A stretch of 64,000 nt of DNA from Tetraselmis striata (GCA_006384855.1 VCJN01003112.1:1-64000), one strand, 5' to 3'. Positions 48,901 to 58,329 are shown, numbered from the stretch's first letter. Translations and numbers: made by a program. Notes: a model not told the origin generated them from the letters alone.

Positions 48901-51176
48901 ACAGAAAGGGTAATGCCTTGCGTGTCCATGAGGTGCCATGTTTTGTGCAACTCAGCCATGAGGCGCGGGGACCGAGAGGTGAGGCTGGTGAGGACGCCAA
49001 CAACCGCTTGCTTACCCTCGTGCAAGCGGATGTGACAATTGCGGAGCATGAGGAAGGACGCAACAGCCAGACGGACGGCTTTGAGCTCTTTCAGGGCAAT
49101 GTGCGCAGAGCAATCATCGTCGTACCAAAAACCCCGAGCCTCGCGGTGTTCGGTCAGAACGGCGCCCCAACTGTACGACAAACTGTACGAACGGCGACAA
49201 CTGTTGACGTGCAAGTAACCAGTTTCGACAGATCGGTTAGTGGGGCGGCCGTTGTGTTTGTTGGGCACGCCCACCCACGTTGAATGTCACATTCGAGCTG
49301 ACGGGTGATCTTGACGTGGCCGGACCAAGAGTGCACGCGCGCTACGGGCGCCGCACCCGGGCTACCCCGTGAAGTGAGAGAAACCACATGAACTAGTTTA
49401 GAACATAGTGGTGGGATTGGTTACACGGGGAAGAGCCGACGTCGGAAGACAACGTGTACCTACTGGCAGGCGAAACGATCATAAGGACATCACAAAGTTC
49501 GCTTGCAACCATGTCTGGGAGCGAAAATGTATGTTTGGCCGGTTTTAATTTCCCGTTGCAGCGACTCGACGTGCAATTTCTTATTGGATATATTTAGCTC
49601 CCAGTTTCACCGAGTCAGTTTGCAATTTCTTATTGAATTATACCGGTACATGTCATAGGCTTTAGCGACCACTCTTCCGGCGCTACTCAGTAGTTATATA
49701 AAATAGAGGACTTCCATGCTTGGGAAATTGAATATAAATGGAAGTCTTCGTAGAGCGTAGTGGGCAGCTCAGACCTCCGTTTTGCTCGGGGTGGCGTGCA
49801 TGTGGTCGCACAACAATCTAGTTTATTCATTTACACTGTGAAGACCTGGCAAAGGGATACACGCGGGATGAATTAGTGGACGGACCTTTTTTATCTATAA
49901 GAAAATAATCACAGTCGGATTGTTTTTCTAGCCTTGAGCAACATGTACTCTATGTAGTCCCCCTATGTAATTCTTACTCTGCAGATGGTCGTGCGGCCCG
50001 ATTATTTATGATACGATTGGTATGAGTATGATACAGTTCATATGTGACAATTGTCCGTGTTGTCACAAATACGTGTTTTCCGCATATCCATGCTACTTTG
50101 TGACTACGTGTTGGATAATCGCCGCAATTCCGATTACCTCTGGGGATAACCCACCCGCCACTGACCACTGTTGCCAAGTGCGTGTGGGGTGGGGGGGGGG
50201 GGGGGGGGGGCTTGTGGTGCCCAGCCTGCCCCGCCAGTATATACCGCGCAGAGCCCTTCTTAGAAGGATTGTTTTATATGTAGCGTTATGTATCCGGTAT
50301 TTTGACACGTGCCATAGATGGATAGAATTCATGTACTTCAAGATGAGATGTAAGTATGGTGCCTTGAGCAGTCACGTGTGGCAGGTAATTTTCCAGCACC
50401 TAAATTGTGACATTCCAAATCTCATGTGCTCATCCATTGATATTGGGTTGTAGCATCCAGCTGCAATTATTCCCTCCGAACCTTTTGTTGTCAGGGGCAA
50501 GGTGATTTGAGTCATCTCTGGAGTCTCCCAAGTGTCGCCTCTTCTTTGGCTGCGTGGGGGGAACTGAGTCAGCCGGTGGTACGACAGGTGGCGTGGCGTG
50601 GCCAGCTGGTGGTGCTGTCGGCGCCGGTGGCAGGTGATGTGGTGGAGGCCATGCTCGAAAGCCGCGCCAAGGCGGTGCTCGCCCCTGCGTACCCCTTGCA
50701 CGCACAGGACCCAGACGGTGAGCAGTGCTGCACGACACGCACTTCACCCTTGTGTGCCCGCGCTGTATAGCGACAAGTGTTGCTTGTGCATAGCAGATAG
50801 AAGAAAGTCTCGGTGAGGGACTAAGGGAATATGCATAAGTATACGTATGTGTGTGCTCCTTTCGAATGCCGTCCATTCTCTTGGTGCTCCTACGGATGCC
50901 TGCAGAATCTGTCGCCCCCGTCTCTCATTGTTACCTCTCCCGTAGCCCCGCTGTCCCCGTTTCACTCCACCTTGAGTGTGCGGTGAGCCCTCATGCTGTG
51001 CTCGGGATGCTGCAGAAGCGGCTTCCTTCTTCCAGGCGTTTTACGCCGCGCTCTACAAGGGCCACACCCTCCTGCGCTCTCTCCGCCTGGCGGAAGGCAC
51101 TGTCCCAGCCCTCAGGGACGCCTTCACGCTGAACCACATGCAGGTGACGGCAACATGCCCAAACAGCAATTCATAG
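28712..51176 (+). CDS. Patatin-related phospholipase pPLA-I (LRR-ARM-patatin)
   Basis: Homologue of Arabidopsis phospholipase A I (At1g61850 type), a lipid acyl hydrolase of membrane glycerolipids. Exons by eye: 28712-29056, 29195-29278, 29475-29531, 29952-30070, 30195-30350, 30458-30592, 30754-31075, 31266-31388, 31478-31648, 31784-31900, 32075-32146, 32275-32391, 32501-32641, 40714-40860, 40946-41020, 41167-41421, 41540-41679, 41838-42054, 42274-42384, 42712-42768, 42976-43031, 43193-43220, 43292-43399, 43487-43570, 43859-44017, 50495-50717, 51016-51176. Phases agree throughout, giving about 1,259 residues, close to the plant protein. An N-terminal 'VDWTADDSE' block precedes leucine-rich repeats (about 203-330) and armadillo-like helices (about 330-565). 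The patatin domain has the oxyanion loop DGGGMRG (about 589), GTSTG with nucleophile Ser about 624, and catalytic Asp about 798 in DGA. No frameshift is seen. Least sure are the ends of exons 9-11, exon 22 and the stop. Confidence 0.93.
32830..32934 (+). other. Coding-like fragment inside intron 13
   Basis: A 30-codon protein-like stretch ('KLKAAIKLGFLHYEQLAEN') ends in a stop at 32934, within the 8.1-kb intron. It does not fit the phospholipase, whose next exon is at 40714 with perfect family continuity. It is probably the tail of an inserted gene or transposon. No upstream continuation was found. Confidence 0.3.
33032..33095. repeat. C30 run followed by (CA)n microsatellite
   Basis: Thirty C residues (33032-33061) run directly into about 16 CA units, inside the long intron 13. 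Confidence 0.97.
33867..33918. repeat. (CA)n microsatellite
   Basis: About 25 uninterrupted CA units within intron 13. Confidence 0.97.
33955..34143 (+). other. Short coding-like ORF in intron 13
   Basis: About 60 codons with protein-like composition ('YTDDELMSTSGIMDIGEIM') ending in TGA. No family is recognised and no ATG starts it. It is likely a relic of an inserted element, given its setting. Confidence 0.25.
34527..35053. repeat. Recent local duplication, 234-bp copies at 293-bp offset
   Basis: The segment 34527-34760 is repeated at 34820-35053 with only two differences that I can see (CCCCTGATCACC against CGCCTGATCACT). The spacer contains a further partial copy of the start (TTCATTTTGACTTTAGTA). 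On the minus strand both copies are open and read 'FAVFSPYELDNHFPPILED', part of an open frame at 35406-34789. The near identity implies a recent event. Confidence 0.9.
35240..35840. mobile_element. Large foldback element (inverted-repeat arms near 300 bp)
   Basis: The left arm (about 35240-35535) and the right arm (about 35565-35840) are imperfect reverse complements. Landmarks on the left, in order: GGAGGATAATTGCACCG, CACGGTCGATACAAGC, GCGCATACA, CACCTCCC, GTATCTACCA, GGTATTTACATTGAAAA and CACGAGAGAA. The right arm has the mirror set: TTCTCTCGTGTTTTCAATG, GGTAGATACACGC, GGGAGGTGTTTC, TGTATGCGCC, GCTTGTATCGACCGTG and AATTATCCTCC. The centre is only about 30 bases. It resembles a MITE or foldback element with arms diverged by perhaps a fifth. 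No ORF spans it. Confidence 0.8.
36060..37130. other. Intronic stretch, no element recognised
   Basis: A plus frame at 36133-36342 reads 'FKQQIDAELLAGDG' and looks faintly coding-like, but nothing continues it. The rest of this part of intron 13 shows no shared repeat. Confidence 0.25.
37135..37410 (-). mobile_element. tRNA-derived SINE, copy 2
   Basis: Full-length relative of the 3.2-kb SINE in the same orientation. It has a tRNA-like head at the right with a mutated B box near 37341-37351 (AGTTCGGTTCC), the same body and a degenerate TAC-type tail at the left. It lies in intron 13, antisense to the phospholipase. Confidence 0.8.
37545..37830 (+). mobile_element. Repeat family C, truncated retroelement 3' end
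   Basis: Aligns with 15140-15425 along its length (GTTTGTTGCCAGCCAGCCCGC, CATCACCTGTC, TCTCTGCTTGCGTGCATGGTA, GATCGCCTTTTGCAGCT). It has no coding region of its own beyond the shared frame and is a 5'-truncated insertion in intron 13. Confidence 0.8.
38069..38230 (-). mobile_element. tRNA-derived SINE, headless copy 3
   Basis: The body and TTTAC tail of the SINE are present, but the tRNA-like head is missing: similarity stops at about 38230, where the other copies continue into the head. The body is very close to the 3.2-kb copy. A 24-base G run (37984-38007) precedes it. Confidence 0.8.
38255..38345 (-). repeat. Repeat family C, 3' tip, then (GCGACT)n
   Basis: Reverse-complement copy of the family C end, most like the 1018-1110 copy, running into a short GCGACT-type hexamer repeat at about 38333-38365. 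Confidence 0.6.
38495..38745 (-). mobile_element. tRNA-derived SINE, divergent copy 4
   Basis: Shares GTAAAATTCGCCCCGGG, CCCAGCACTTGACC and GACCATTGCCTCATTC with the other copies. It ends in a tRNA-like head whose B box reads GATCGACTCC. It carries a small internal insertion, with CACTTGACC and its complement flanking a hairpin. It is a separate subfamily by its sequence. Confidence 0.75.
38865..38925 (+). mobile_element. tRNA-derived SINE, 3' fragment
   Basis: GGAGCGGCTTCGGCCGATGG followed by GCGAACTTTATTTTTAC is the tail end of the SINE in the opposite orientation to the copies just upstream. Confidence 0.65.
39900..40035 (+). mobile_element. tRNA-derived SINE, 3' half, plus orientation
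   Basis: Carries CATTGAATGGGGCAACGGTC, ATGCCAGACCTACGACTGCAG and GGGCGAACTTCAC followed by a T-rich tail. These are the complement of the SINE body and tail. The head is absent, as in 5'-truncated insertions. Confidence 0.7.
44018..46454. other. Left part of intron 25, no element recognised
   Basis: Holds a C18 run at 44979-44996, an AT-rich patch at about 45390-45560 with ATATAT words, a direct repeat around 45725-45800 (GTAGTGCTGGAAGCTCGGGAC twice, 48 bases apart) and a (CATA)n tract at 46020-46045. A TTTAGGGTTT word near 45897 looks like a single telomere-type unit. No coding signal. Confidence 0.45.
46455..46705 (+). mobile_element. Repeat family B, longest copy
   Basis: Contains CCCGCCCCCGGGACAG, AGTGAAACCCTTGCAGCGTC, GGCAGCGATCCAG, GGCGACGCTCCGACACAG and GTTGGATCACCGTCC. 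Read on the minus strand it ends in GGGGGCGGGAGAAAG, A-rich like a poly-A tail, and contains a short open frame ('ERRLQVPKAFRDWIAAW'). It is therefore probably a 5'-truncated LINE 3' end whose sense strand is the minus strand here. Confidence 0.65.
46820..46990 (+). mobile_element. Repeat family C, short copy
   Basis: The last 170 bases of family C (GTAGTGGACATTTTCTATTGCC, then GGTCGCCTTTTGCAGCT). It lies 115 bases from a family B copy. Shorter fragments of the same 3' tip occur near 39295 and 47428, on the opposite strand. Confidence 0.7.
47880..48175 (-). mobile_element. Repeat family E copy
   Basis: On the minus strand this matches two segments at the right end of the window (62690-62960 and 63150-63460). 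Shared landmarks are TTTAGAAC/GTTCTAAA, GTGGTTTCTCT, a GGGGGCCG block, a TCACTTTCC-like block and CTTGTGAAA near the end. It abuts the DIRS-like relic. Confidence 0.6.
48179..49400 (-). pseudogene. DIRS/Ngaro-like retrotransposon RNase H relic
   Basis: On the minus strand, 49274-48813 reads a ribonuclease H domain as found after reverse transcriptase in tyrosine-recombinase (DIRS/Ngaro) retroelements. It has 'SWGAVLTEHREARGFW', 'HIALKELKAVRLAV', 'SLTSRSPRLMAELHK', 'RYIHFATNTWDDLRS' and 'DCDDWRFDPR'. Upstream, in another frame (about 49350-49280), 'VHSWSGHVKITRQLECDI' continues the usual order. After the stop at 48813 the next frame gives 'ACTIERFATSRAN', again the expected following motif. 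A later frame, 48475-48179, may come from the region before the recombinase. Stops and frameshifts make it dead. Direct copies of a GAGAGAAACCACAT block flank it at about 48140 and 49378. Confidence 0.75.
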
Positions 51177-52841
51177 CATCGCAGCCTTTATCAGGGATAG
51201 CCAGGCCATATGTGCCAAGTCTGCTATGTTTTTAAACGGTATGTTTGAAGCCGGAATATTTTGCTGGTTGGCGCCATGTCTCTGCGCAGGGCGGCTCCAT
51301 GATACGTGCGGACTCGCTTGTGGAGGGGCGAGTGTGACCAACAAACATAGCACTTGCTATGGAACGTCTAAGCCAATGAAGATTGTCTACATGCATTGGC
51401 TGGAGACACAAGCGCGCATTGCCAGCAAGGAGTTGAGCACAGGAGAATGCAGTGTCAAATGGCACAGTGTTGCCGTATTGAAATGTGGCCGCATCGGTAG
51501 ACTGAGAGCAATCACACAGCAATGTGGACGGCATGCAGCTGTAGCTCAGCACCAGCGTTGCGGGCTAGCGCTTCCACATCAAGCGGCACGAATAAGAGTA
51601 ATTACAACGAATTCGAATATGCACGCCTCGCATCGCATGATGGCAATCGCCCTGGCGCCCGTGGCCAGTGGCTAGTGATGAGTACTAAGGAGAGTCACTG
51701 GAAGACTGCAGCTCCAATAATTTGCGCTTCACCTGTTGGTTGACTTGAGAGCTTGTCGGCATCGTGATGGTGATGCCATTACAGGCGAATGAGCGTTGTG
51801 CATCGGGCAGTTTGTATTGGTATGGACGCCAGTTGTATGGGGAGTTTTTGGTATATGCACACCGTTAACAGGGCGCCATACCTGGCGGCCGTGTAAACAA
51901 GCGCTTGCTTTCATAAAATACACTGGCGACATCGTAAAACAAGCTGTCCTACTATTACCTTGGAGTTCGAGCCCGTGCAGAAGAGATGCGAAAGTTTCAC
52001 AGAAATTTGCACATACTGTAAACATTGAAGCAAGCCGGGATAGGCTGAGCTGCACCCACCGTGTTGGTGTCCTTGCGGTAGTCGCCGGAGCAACCGCGAC
52101 CCGGCGCTTTGTTGTGTTCTTCGAACATGGCAGCGTGCTGTGCCCGCAGCCCGCCGGTTTATTCATGTCATCGTGCGTAATACACATTCAACGCTAGCAA
52201 GCAACTGATAACACGGCGTGCCATGAAACCGGGTGGCCGACGGAACTCTTTATCAAGACTTGCCTCGACATTTGAGCGTTGACCAAGCCGCCGAGACTAA
52301 CGTTGACCCAGTCGAGCCACGGCGGTGCAAAAATACTATCAGCGGTGCTGCTTGGCAAGGAAAACGTATGCGAGGGAAACGACGCGTAGTGTCATGAATG
52401 GCGAACTGCATCATCGTGCTTCCTCCCGTCCTTGACAGGAGTATGAAGCGTCATCCGTCGCGCAGCTGCATTTTCATGGAAAACAGTAGGCCAGGAAGCG
52501 GCTAAAGTGGCCGTTCAATACCTCGAGCTGCGTATCGCTCGATGGGCCACCGGCAAATGGGCGTTGTGGTCTGTCGCAGCCTGCTTCGGCGCTGGTATGA
52601 TGCATCTACGGACATAAGGGCGAGGAGGTTTGGTCGGCGCATTTATTCATTTTTATATACAACAACGACTATACAGCTCTGCCCGAGCCGCGATAGCAGC
52701 CGTTGGCTGGAAAGAAACGTCTCAAGGAGGGTGGGAGCGGGATCTATCTACCGTTGTTAAGACATGATTCCAACATTTGCGCCCACAGTAGCAGCGCAGC
52801 GGCGAAATGCCGTGTGGTTCGCGTTGCGTACTGGCAAGCAC
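51177..52841. other. No gene recognised between phospholipase and cyclin genes
   Basis: Contains short overlapping frames only. The 3' untranslated region of the phospholipase should lie at its left end and the 3' end of the minus-strand cyclin-like gene at its right end. No clear polyadenylation signal can be singled out. Confidence 0.4.
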
Positions 52842-53930
52842 CTATAATTTATTCCAGTTGCTGAGGGGCGCCCAGCTGAGCCAGCCCATCACGGTCTTCT
52901 CCGCTCTCCGCAGCTCACCGACGGGCACACCCGAGAGACAAGATATCGTCGCGGCTCCAGGGACGAACATTCGGAGCTCCTGAAGTTTGCAGGCAATCCA
53001 CAGGCAGGCTCCCAGGAGGGCATCGAGCGGCAGCCGGTTCTGGGCGGAGGCTTGGCAGGCGACACGACACCACAGGTGAAAGCCAAACGGCACGGTGGAC
53101 GGGTCCTCGATGGGAAGCGCAGCCCCCCAGCGACCGAGCAGATCCGTTGCTTGAGAGTAACTATCGGCCTGCGACAGGCCAACGTCGGGCGCGATGCAAC
53201 ACTGGCGTGCCGCGTGCGCGTGTACGTAGAGGGGCAGGTCGTCCGTGGTGCTACGCGCTGCATAGTCGTGCTGCCCTGAGCGCATCTGCGGGGCGTAGGC
53301 CGGAAAGTGCTGCCAAGTATGCCCCTCTTGCTGGGAAGCATCGACCCGCAGTCTCTTCAAGGGGCTCGGCAAATCGTATTGCCAGCCGGAATGCCCTTCA
53401 ATAACTGGCGCCGAAGGTGCCCAAGCGCCGAGGTAGGCGGCGTCCGGGGTGGAGCACATTGAGGAGGCGCGAGAAGGGAAGACGTCGAGCACAGCTGTCG
53501 GGCTGCAGGCCGACGAGGCGCTCGGACACTTCCCATATTGCATGTAGCGCGCATGCAGCGCGTGAACGAACACGCCAAGCGCCGCGTCCTGGGAGACGGG
53601 CTCCCCGAAGTGTGTCGTGTTGTGTATGTCGGAAGGAGTTTCGGGACGCCCAGGAAGGCAATCACCGCAGCCGCGCGTGCGCTTCAGCCCGGCGGCGGGT
53701 GTATAGCTGCACCCTGTCCACCCGAGGTCCTGCCGCCCATGATGAAGCTGCTGCTCGTATGCAAGCTGGCTGCCCCCCAGTTGCTGCTGCCAGGCAGCGG
53801 CCTCTGCAAGGACAAACTCGTCGAAGGCCAAGGCCTGTCCAGACACGGGGGGTGCTCCACCCATGGAACGCCGCCGGGCGAGTAGAGGTTGCACAGATTC
53901 GCTATGGTAAAGCGAACCGAGCGACTGCAT
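52842..53930 (-). CDS. Cyclin-box protein
   Basis: A single open frame of 362 codons without introns. Residues 1-270 have low similarity to anything I know and are rich in Ala, Ser, Pro and His. The last 90 residues form a cyclin box: 'LPLDALLGACLWIACKLQE' matches the helix that carries the kinase-contacting lysine in cyclins. 'GELRRAEKTVMGWLSW' matches the helix with the partner glutamate. Lys 315 and Glu 344 are 29 residues apart, exactly as Lys266 and Glu295 in cyclin A. Only the first cyclin fold is present and the protein stops right after it, so it resembles short single-box cyclins rather than A/B types. Its predicted role is to bind and activate a cyclin-dependent kinase; which one is unknown. 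It is convergent with the phospholipase gene. A downstream exon cannot be excluded. Confidence 0.72.
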   Translation of the reverse strand: MQSLGSLYHSESVQPLLARRRSMGGAPPVSGQALAFDEFVLAEAAAWQQQLGGSQLAYEQQLHHGRQDLGWTGCSYTPAAGLKRTRGCGDCLPGRPETPSDIHNTTHFGEPVSQDAALGVFVHALHARYMQYGKCPSASSACSPTAVLDVFPSRASSMCSTPDAAYLGAWAPSAPVIEGHSGWQYDLPSPLKRLRVDASQQEGHTWQHFPAYAPQMRSGQHDYAARSTTDDLPLYVHAHAARQCCIAPDVGLSQADSYSQATDLLGRWGAALPIEDPSTVPFGFHLWCRVACQASAQNRLPLDALLGACLWIACKLQELRMFVPGAATISCLSGVPVGELRRAEKTVMGWLSWAPLSNWNKL

Positions 53931-55825
53931 GACGGCTATCCGGCGGGATCTTGGTCCAAAGCCTCTACCTGAACTGGCTGGCGCCAGTGCTGAGGCGAGT
54001 CAACGCCCGATGTCACGAGGCGGCAAGGCAGCCGCTTTTGTATTTCTAGCGGGTTGCCGCGCACGAGCTGGCCAAGGGACGGGGGGCGTTTCAAGTCCTT
54101 GAGTCAGTTGAACGCACAACGCCGGGTCCGCGTGGGATGCACACGCCTGTCTCCGCCGCAGAAGTAGATAACACGATAGCTCCGATGTGGTGTTGCCGCG
54201 GTGTATATGAAGCCCCGCGTGCTGCACGCCAGCGCAGAATGGCAAGAGTTGTGCAACTGCCTGAAGGGGTCGAGGTGTGTTGTGCGGGGGTGCCGCGAAG
54301 CGCCTCTGATGATATTATGCTGATACTCGCACCAGCAGCGACGACGTGTACTGGCTTATTTTGTAATTCGCACCAGTAGCGACGAAGGATCGTCATCCGT
54401 CGCTTTTTTTTTCGCCCCCTTGACGACAGGACCGGCAGCAAACTGCTGCGCTGAGGTAGTCGCTGGAAAACCTTACACGTACCGCTACTCGTTTATTATG
54501 ATCCAATCCTGCTTGTACTGCAGCAGCAAGTGAAGAACTGATGGATTCAAGATGCGCACGTGCGGCAACTTATCGCGATGTAGTCGCTATGGGCGCGTCG
54601 TTGTCGTCGGATCATGCTGGGGCGGTGACTAATCCTTATTCATGTTTACGGTGTTATATTCGGTGATTTCAACACATACAACAGCTACGGGTACCTGTAC
54701 TGGTACTGATAAAATCATATATAAAATTACACTAGCTACAAAAGCAATATATCATCAGCCGATACCGTACGGTTACCGTTGAGAATAACAACGATAATAA
54801 TAACAAAATAAGGTAGTACGCGGGGCCCGAAAATAAGGAATTGTTTCACACCTTCGCGTCGGTTTATTCGTGCTATATTCTTTTTCTTTTTTCTCTGCGA
54901 AGGTGTCGAAAACGGTATTTATAGCGACTATACACACATGTAATCATCATATATCCGCCGTCCACATCATCAGCGCACAGTGTATCGTATACGGGTACGG
55001 GCGACGAAAACTACAGTATATATTTCCGGCGACAACCATGATGATGACGCGGGACTACCAACAGCGGGTACCGGACCTGATCCGAGCGTAATGCCACCAG
55101 CTGATGATGACTACTGCCGTACATAAATCTCCAGCTATCCGGCTATCCCATCTGCTGCTGCGTGCGACGAGGATGATCAGCACAGACTACGAGATGCGAG
55201 TAGCGACTACACGGTATCAGGCCCTTGCCTTGGGATGGAGGCGCGTTTTTCCGCCGGCGGCTTCACCTTGCTCTTGGTTGATATTATATCGGATGTAATA
55301 CTTTTTTTTGCACCAGGGCTTTAAAAAATGCGCCCTACAAACAGAACTAGCAGCAACTACTGTATATCGGATGTAACGGTCGCTGTTTATGGAGCTGTGC
55401 CTGTACTGTCTCTGTGTGTCGCTGCACCACTAGTTTCAAACACTTGGCCGGGGGCGCGGGGCCGGGGGTGTGCGGGATCTGCCCATACATAAGAAAGCTT
55501 CGATCATATTGCCGCCCATACAATATCAGCCATCTGGCGTGGCTTCACTACAGCTGCAACGCGGTAGCGACAGGGTTATGAGATAGCGACTACTGCTGAT
55601 GCTACTTGTGACCGTACAGGCGGCTTGCTGTGTTGATTTTCTAATTCTGGGGAACTGCCCTTTTTGTAATTCACACAGGTACCTTGAATTAGTGATTACA
55701 TGAGCCAGCTGCAAAATTCAAGAAATCCACACAGAAATTCAGAAGAAAATCCAGCTACGGGCCCCCAGAGGCGGGAACCACCATGACAGCCACCGACCAG
55801 GCATCGCCACCAGCCAGCCGCCACG
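53931..55825. other. No gene recognised; upstream of the cyclin-like gene
   Basis: The first few hundred bases should hold the promoter of the minus-strand cyclin-like gene; no TATA-like or other element stands out. A family B tip lies at about 54400-54435 (T run then TCGCCCCC). A minus-strand family C tip lies near 55700. The rest is short frames. Confidence 0.4.
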
Positions 55826-55829
55826 CCAC

Positions 55830-56400
55830 GCAGTAGGGACGCTCTCCCCAGCACACAATCCCGGGCCACTCCAATAGCGGCACTAGGCCGAATGTGATGT
55901 GAAGGCGCCGAGCGACAGGAAAGGAGCTTCGAAGTAGTGGTCTCGCAGCAAGGAGCAGAAGTGGGGGGGGGGGGGGGGGGGTCCAACCCAGAACGGGGCG
56001 CCACGGGCGTGTAACAGACGCATGCCACCCAACGCCAAATCCGCCGCCAGCTCGGCCGCGTCCTTTTCCGTCAAACGTAGAACGCCTTTCCCTAGCACAA
56101 CATCCCGGGCCACTCCAATAGCGGCGCTGAGCCGAATGTGATGTGGAGGCGCCAACAGGACAGGAAGGGGGAAGTGCTCAATGAGTAGGGAATGGAGAGC
56201 CGACCGGGCCAGCAACGACGTAAGACCGTGGCGCGCATTGTTCCGCCCGACGCGAGATCCGCCGCCAACTCGGTCGCGTCCCCTTCTGCCGAACGTAGAA
56301 CTCCCTTCCCAGCACAACATCCCGGGCCACTCCAATATAATAGCGGCACTAGGCCGAATGTGATGTGGAGGCGCCGACAGGACGGGAAGGGAGAGGGTGC
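55830..56400. repeat. Tandem repeat, about 230 bp, three units
   Basis: CCCGGGCCACTCCAATA followed by GCCGAATGTGATGTG and AGGCGCC occurs at about 55860, 56106 and 56322. The units also share CCAGCACA upstream and a CCAGCAACGA block downstream. A 19-base G run (55963-55981) splits the first and second units. The long minus-strand frame across this region (56785-55883) follows from the repetition and is not a supported gene. Confidence 0.8.
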
Positions 56401-56659
56401 TCAAAGAACAGCCAACGGGGACTTGACCGGACCAGCAACGATGTGAGACGCCGGTGTCCAGCTCACACTGCTCCTCCGCGGCAGCACGGGCGGGGCCAAG
56501 GCTACCAAGGCGCCACCCGTGCACGATCCCCGCCCCGCCCATCGTCCCCAGCCGGGGTTGGAGGCGGAGGAAGGGCCCGCGATTCCGAGGGCCGAGGACG
56601 GTCGTCGGGCCCGCCCAGGCGGAGGGTGGGTGGGTTCTTGAATGGGTCGTTCCCGTTGG

Positions 56660-56722
56660 TGGTACTCCGTGACGAGACGCTGCTAGGGTTTCACTGTTTC
56701 CAGTCCTGTCTCGGAGGCGAAA
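56660..56722 (-). mobile_element. Repeat family B, 3' tip
   Basis: GACGCTGCTAGGGTTTCACTG, then CCAGTCCTGTC and GGCGAAAAAAG, is the family B end in the 14.4-kb orientation. It closes the right side of the tandem repeat region. Confidence 0.65.
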
Positions 56723-56822
56723 AAAGCCACCTGTTATTGCTGCGGAGTCCTGCCTGCTGCTACACCTCGTGGCTACTGTATGCATCGTCAGGTATGGGGG
56801 ATTACGTGTACTGTTAATCCTT

Positions 56823-57630
56823 GCCCGCCTACCAGTACCAGTAGGATCGTGCTTATGCCCCGCCTTAAGTAGCAGGTAAGGAGGGGTCCTCAGCAGGGGT
56901 TAATAGATTAGGAGAAATAAAGAATTATGTTGGTGCAGGTCATAGACTCATAGTACAAGGATTTGTACTTTATGAGGATTACTGTCGTCCCTACTAGTAC
57001 ACGAATACCCTGTACGAATGCATGAAACTAGTACTAGGTACTAGATACTGGGCACTAGCGACTAGGAGGTGCAGTACTAGTACTTCGCCCGTATCATCCT
57101 GCATACCGAGGTACCAGGACGAGGTACGAGCCGAGGTGAGTCTGTTTGTCTATCTGTGAGTATCTGTCGCCAAATTTCGGAACGGCTTCGCATATATTAC
57201 TAGAGAGATTGAAAATGTATCCGTTAAAGATTCCGTCATAATTCCGCAAAGGTCAAAATACCCGTCGCGCTTTCCTGCGCTGGCTACTGTACCTGCATCG
57301 GTACGGGTACCGATCGGCCGGCCTGCCTGCCACCCGACCGCCGCGGGTAGTCGGTCGTCGCCGTTCGTCAGGTCTACGGGGCGGGCACGGCGCGAAGCGC
57401 CGAGCCCGCCGCGTGGACCGGACCCGGACGCTTGATGCCGTCGTTCGTCCGTCGCCGGACGGCGGACGACCGTCGCCCGTCCGCCTCGCCGCCCGTTACT
57501 CGACGGACGCCGGGCCCCGGGTCGGCGGGTAGGCGGACGCGGGGATGTACAATGTAGCGACTACTACGATTGATCCTTGCGGCTCTCTGGAGTCCACAAT
57601 CCTGCAACGGGTCCACTTTATATGTGTATT
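56823..57630. other. No gene; GC-rich hairpin at 57381-57409
   Basis: Short frames only. At 57381-57409 a GC-only stem of 12 pairs with one mismatch closes on a GAA loop. It is terminator-shaped, but that has no known meaning in a nuclear genome. Confidence 0.5.
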
Positions 57631-58329
57631 CACTACTAATAGATGGGGCTCCTCTTCCCTTGTCTACTTAACACGAACGGTACGGCACCATCATGTCCAC
57701 GTGGCGTGCGCCCGTACCGCCCAAGGAGCTGCATCGACCCAATAACACCTCAGCAGTGCCATCGTCCGACGTCCGACTTCCGACGTCGGATTGGTGTACG
57801 CCCGTACGGCACTAGCCCGCAAGCGGTTACCCAAAGCAGCCATCCCGGGTTGTGCTGCTCCCGCGAGGTGCTTCGACGTGTTATTAAAAGCATCATGGGG
57901 CTTGTGTGCCTCCATCTTCCTTTGCCGTGGCGCACCCACCATGGGTCGCGCCGCGACAGAGCTCGTGTCCTCATGACATGCAAGGTCATATTTTGTGTAC
58001 AAGCCACTGATAGTGATGCCCCGTGCCCAACTCGAGCACATGTCTCGCTATAGCGGGGAAGCGGTCTACGACCGCCCAGAGGGCACCGTGCGCCGGCTCT
58101 GCAAGATCGATGAGCCGACAACTAGACGAGTCTCCCGCAGACGGCCGTTCGACTCATCGGAGGGAACGCTCTTCGCACCTCGCGACACAAGAGCGCCCCA
58201 TGACGCCGGCGAAGAAGACCGCCCTTTGGCTTGCCGGCGAAGAAAACCCCCATTTCCGAGCAGGGACGATCCATGCGTTGGTGGTATCTGCGGCTTCAAC
58301 GCGTAACATGGCTGCCCCTCGCAGCCCCA

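Noticed and set aside
55883-56785. 300-codon minus frame
   Set aside because: It runs through the 230-bp tandem repeat and a homopolymer. The repeated peptide blocks come from the DNA repeat, and no gene-like ends are seen.
57381-57409. Intrinsic terminator
   Set aside because: The hairpin is strong, but the setting is eukaryotic nuclear DNA and no T run or gene end is adjacent.
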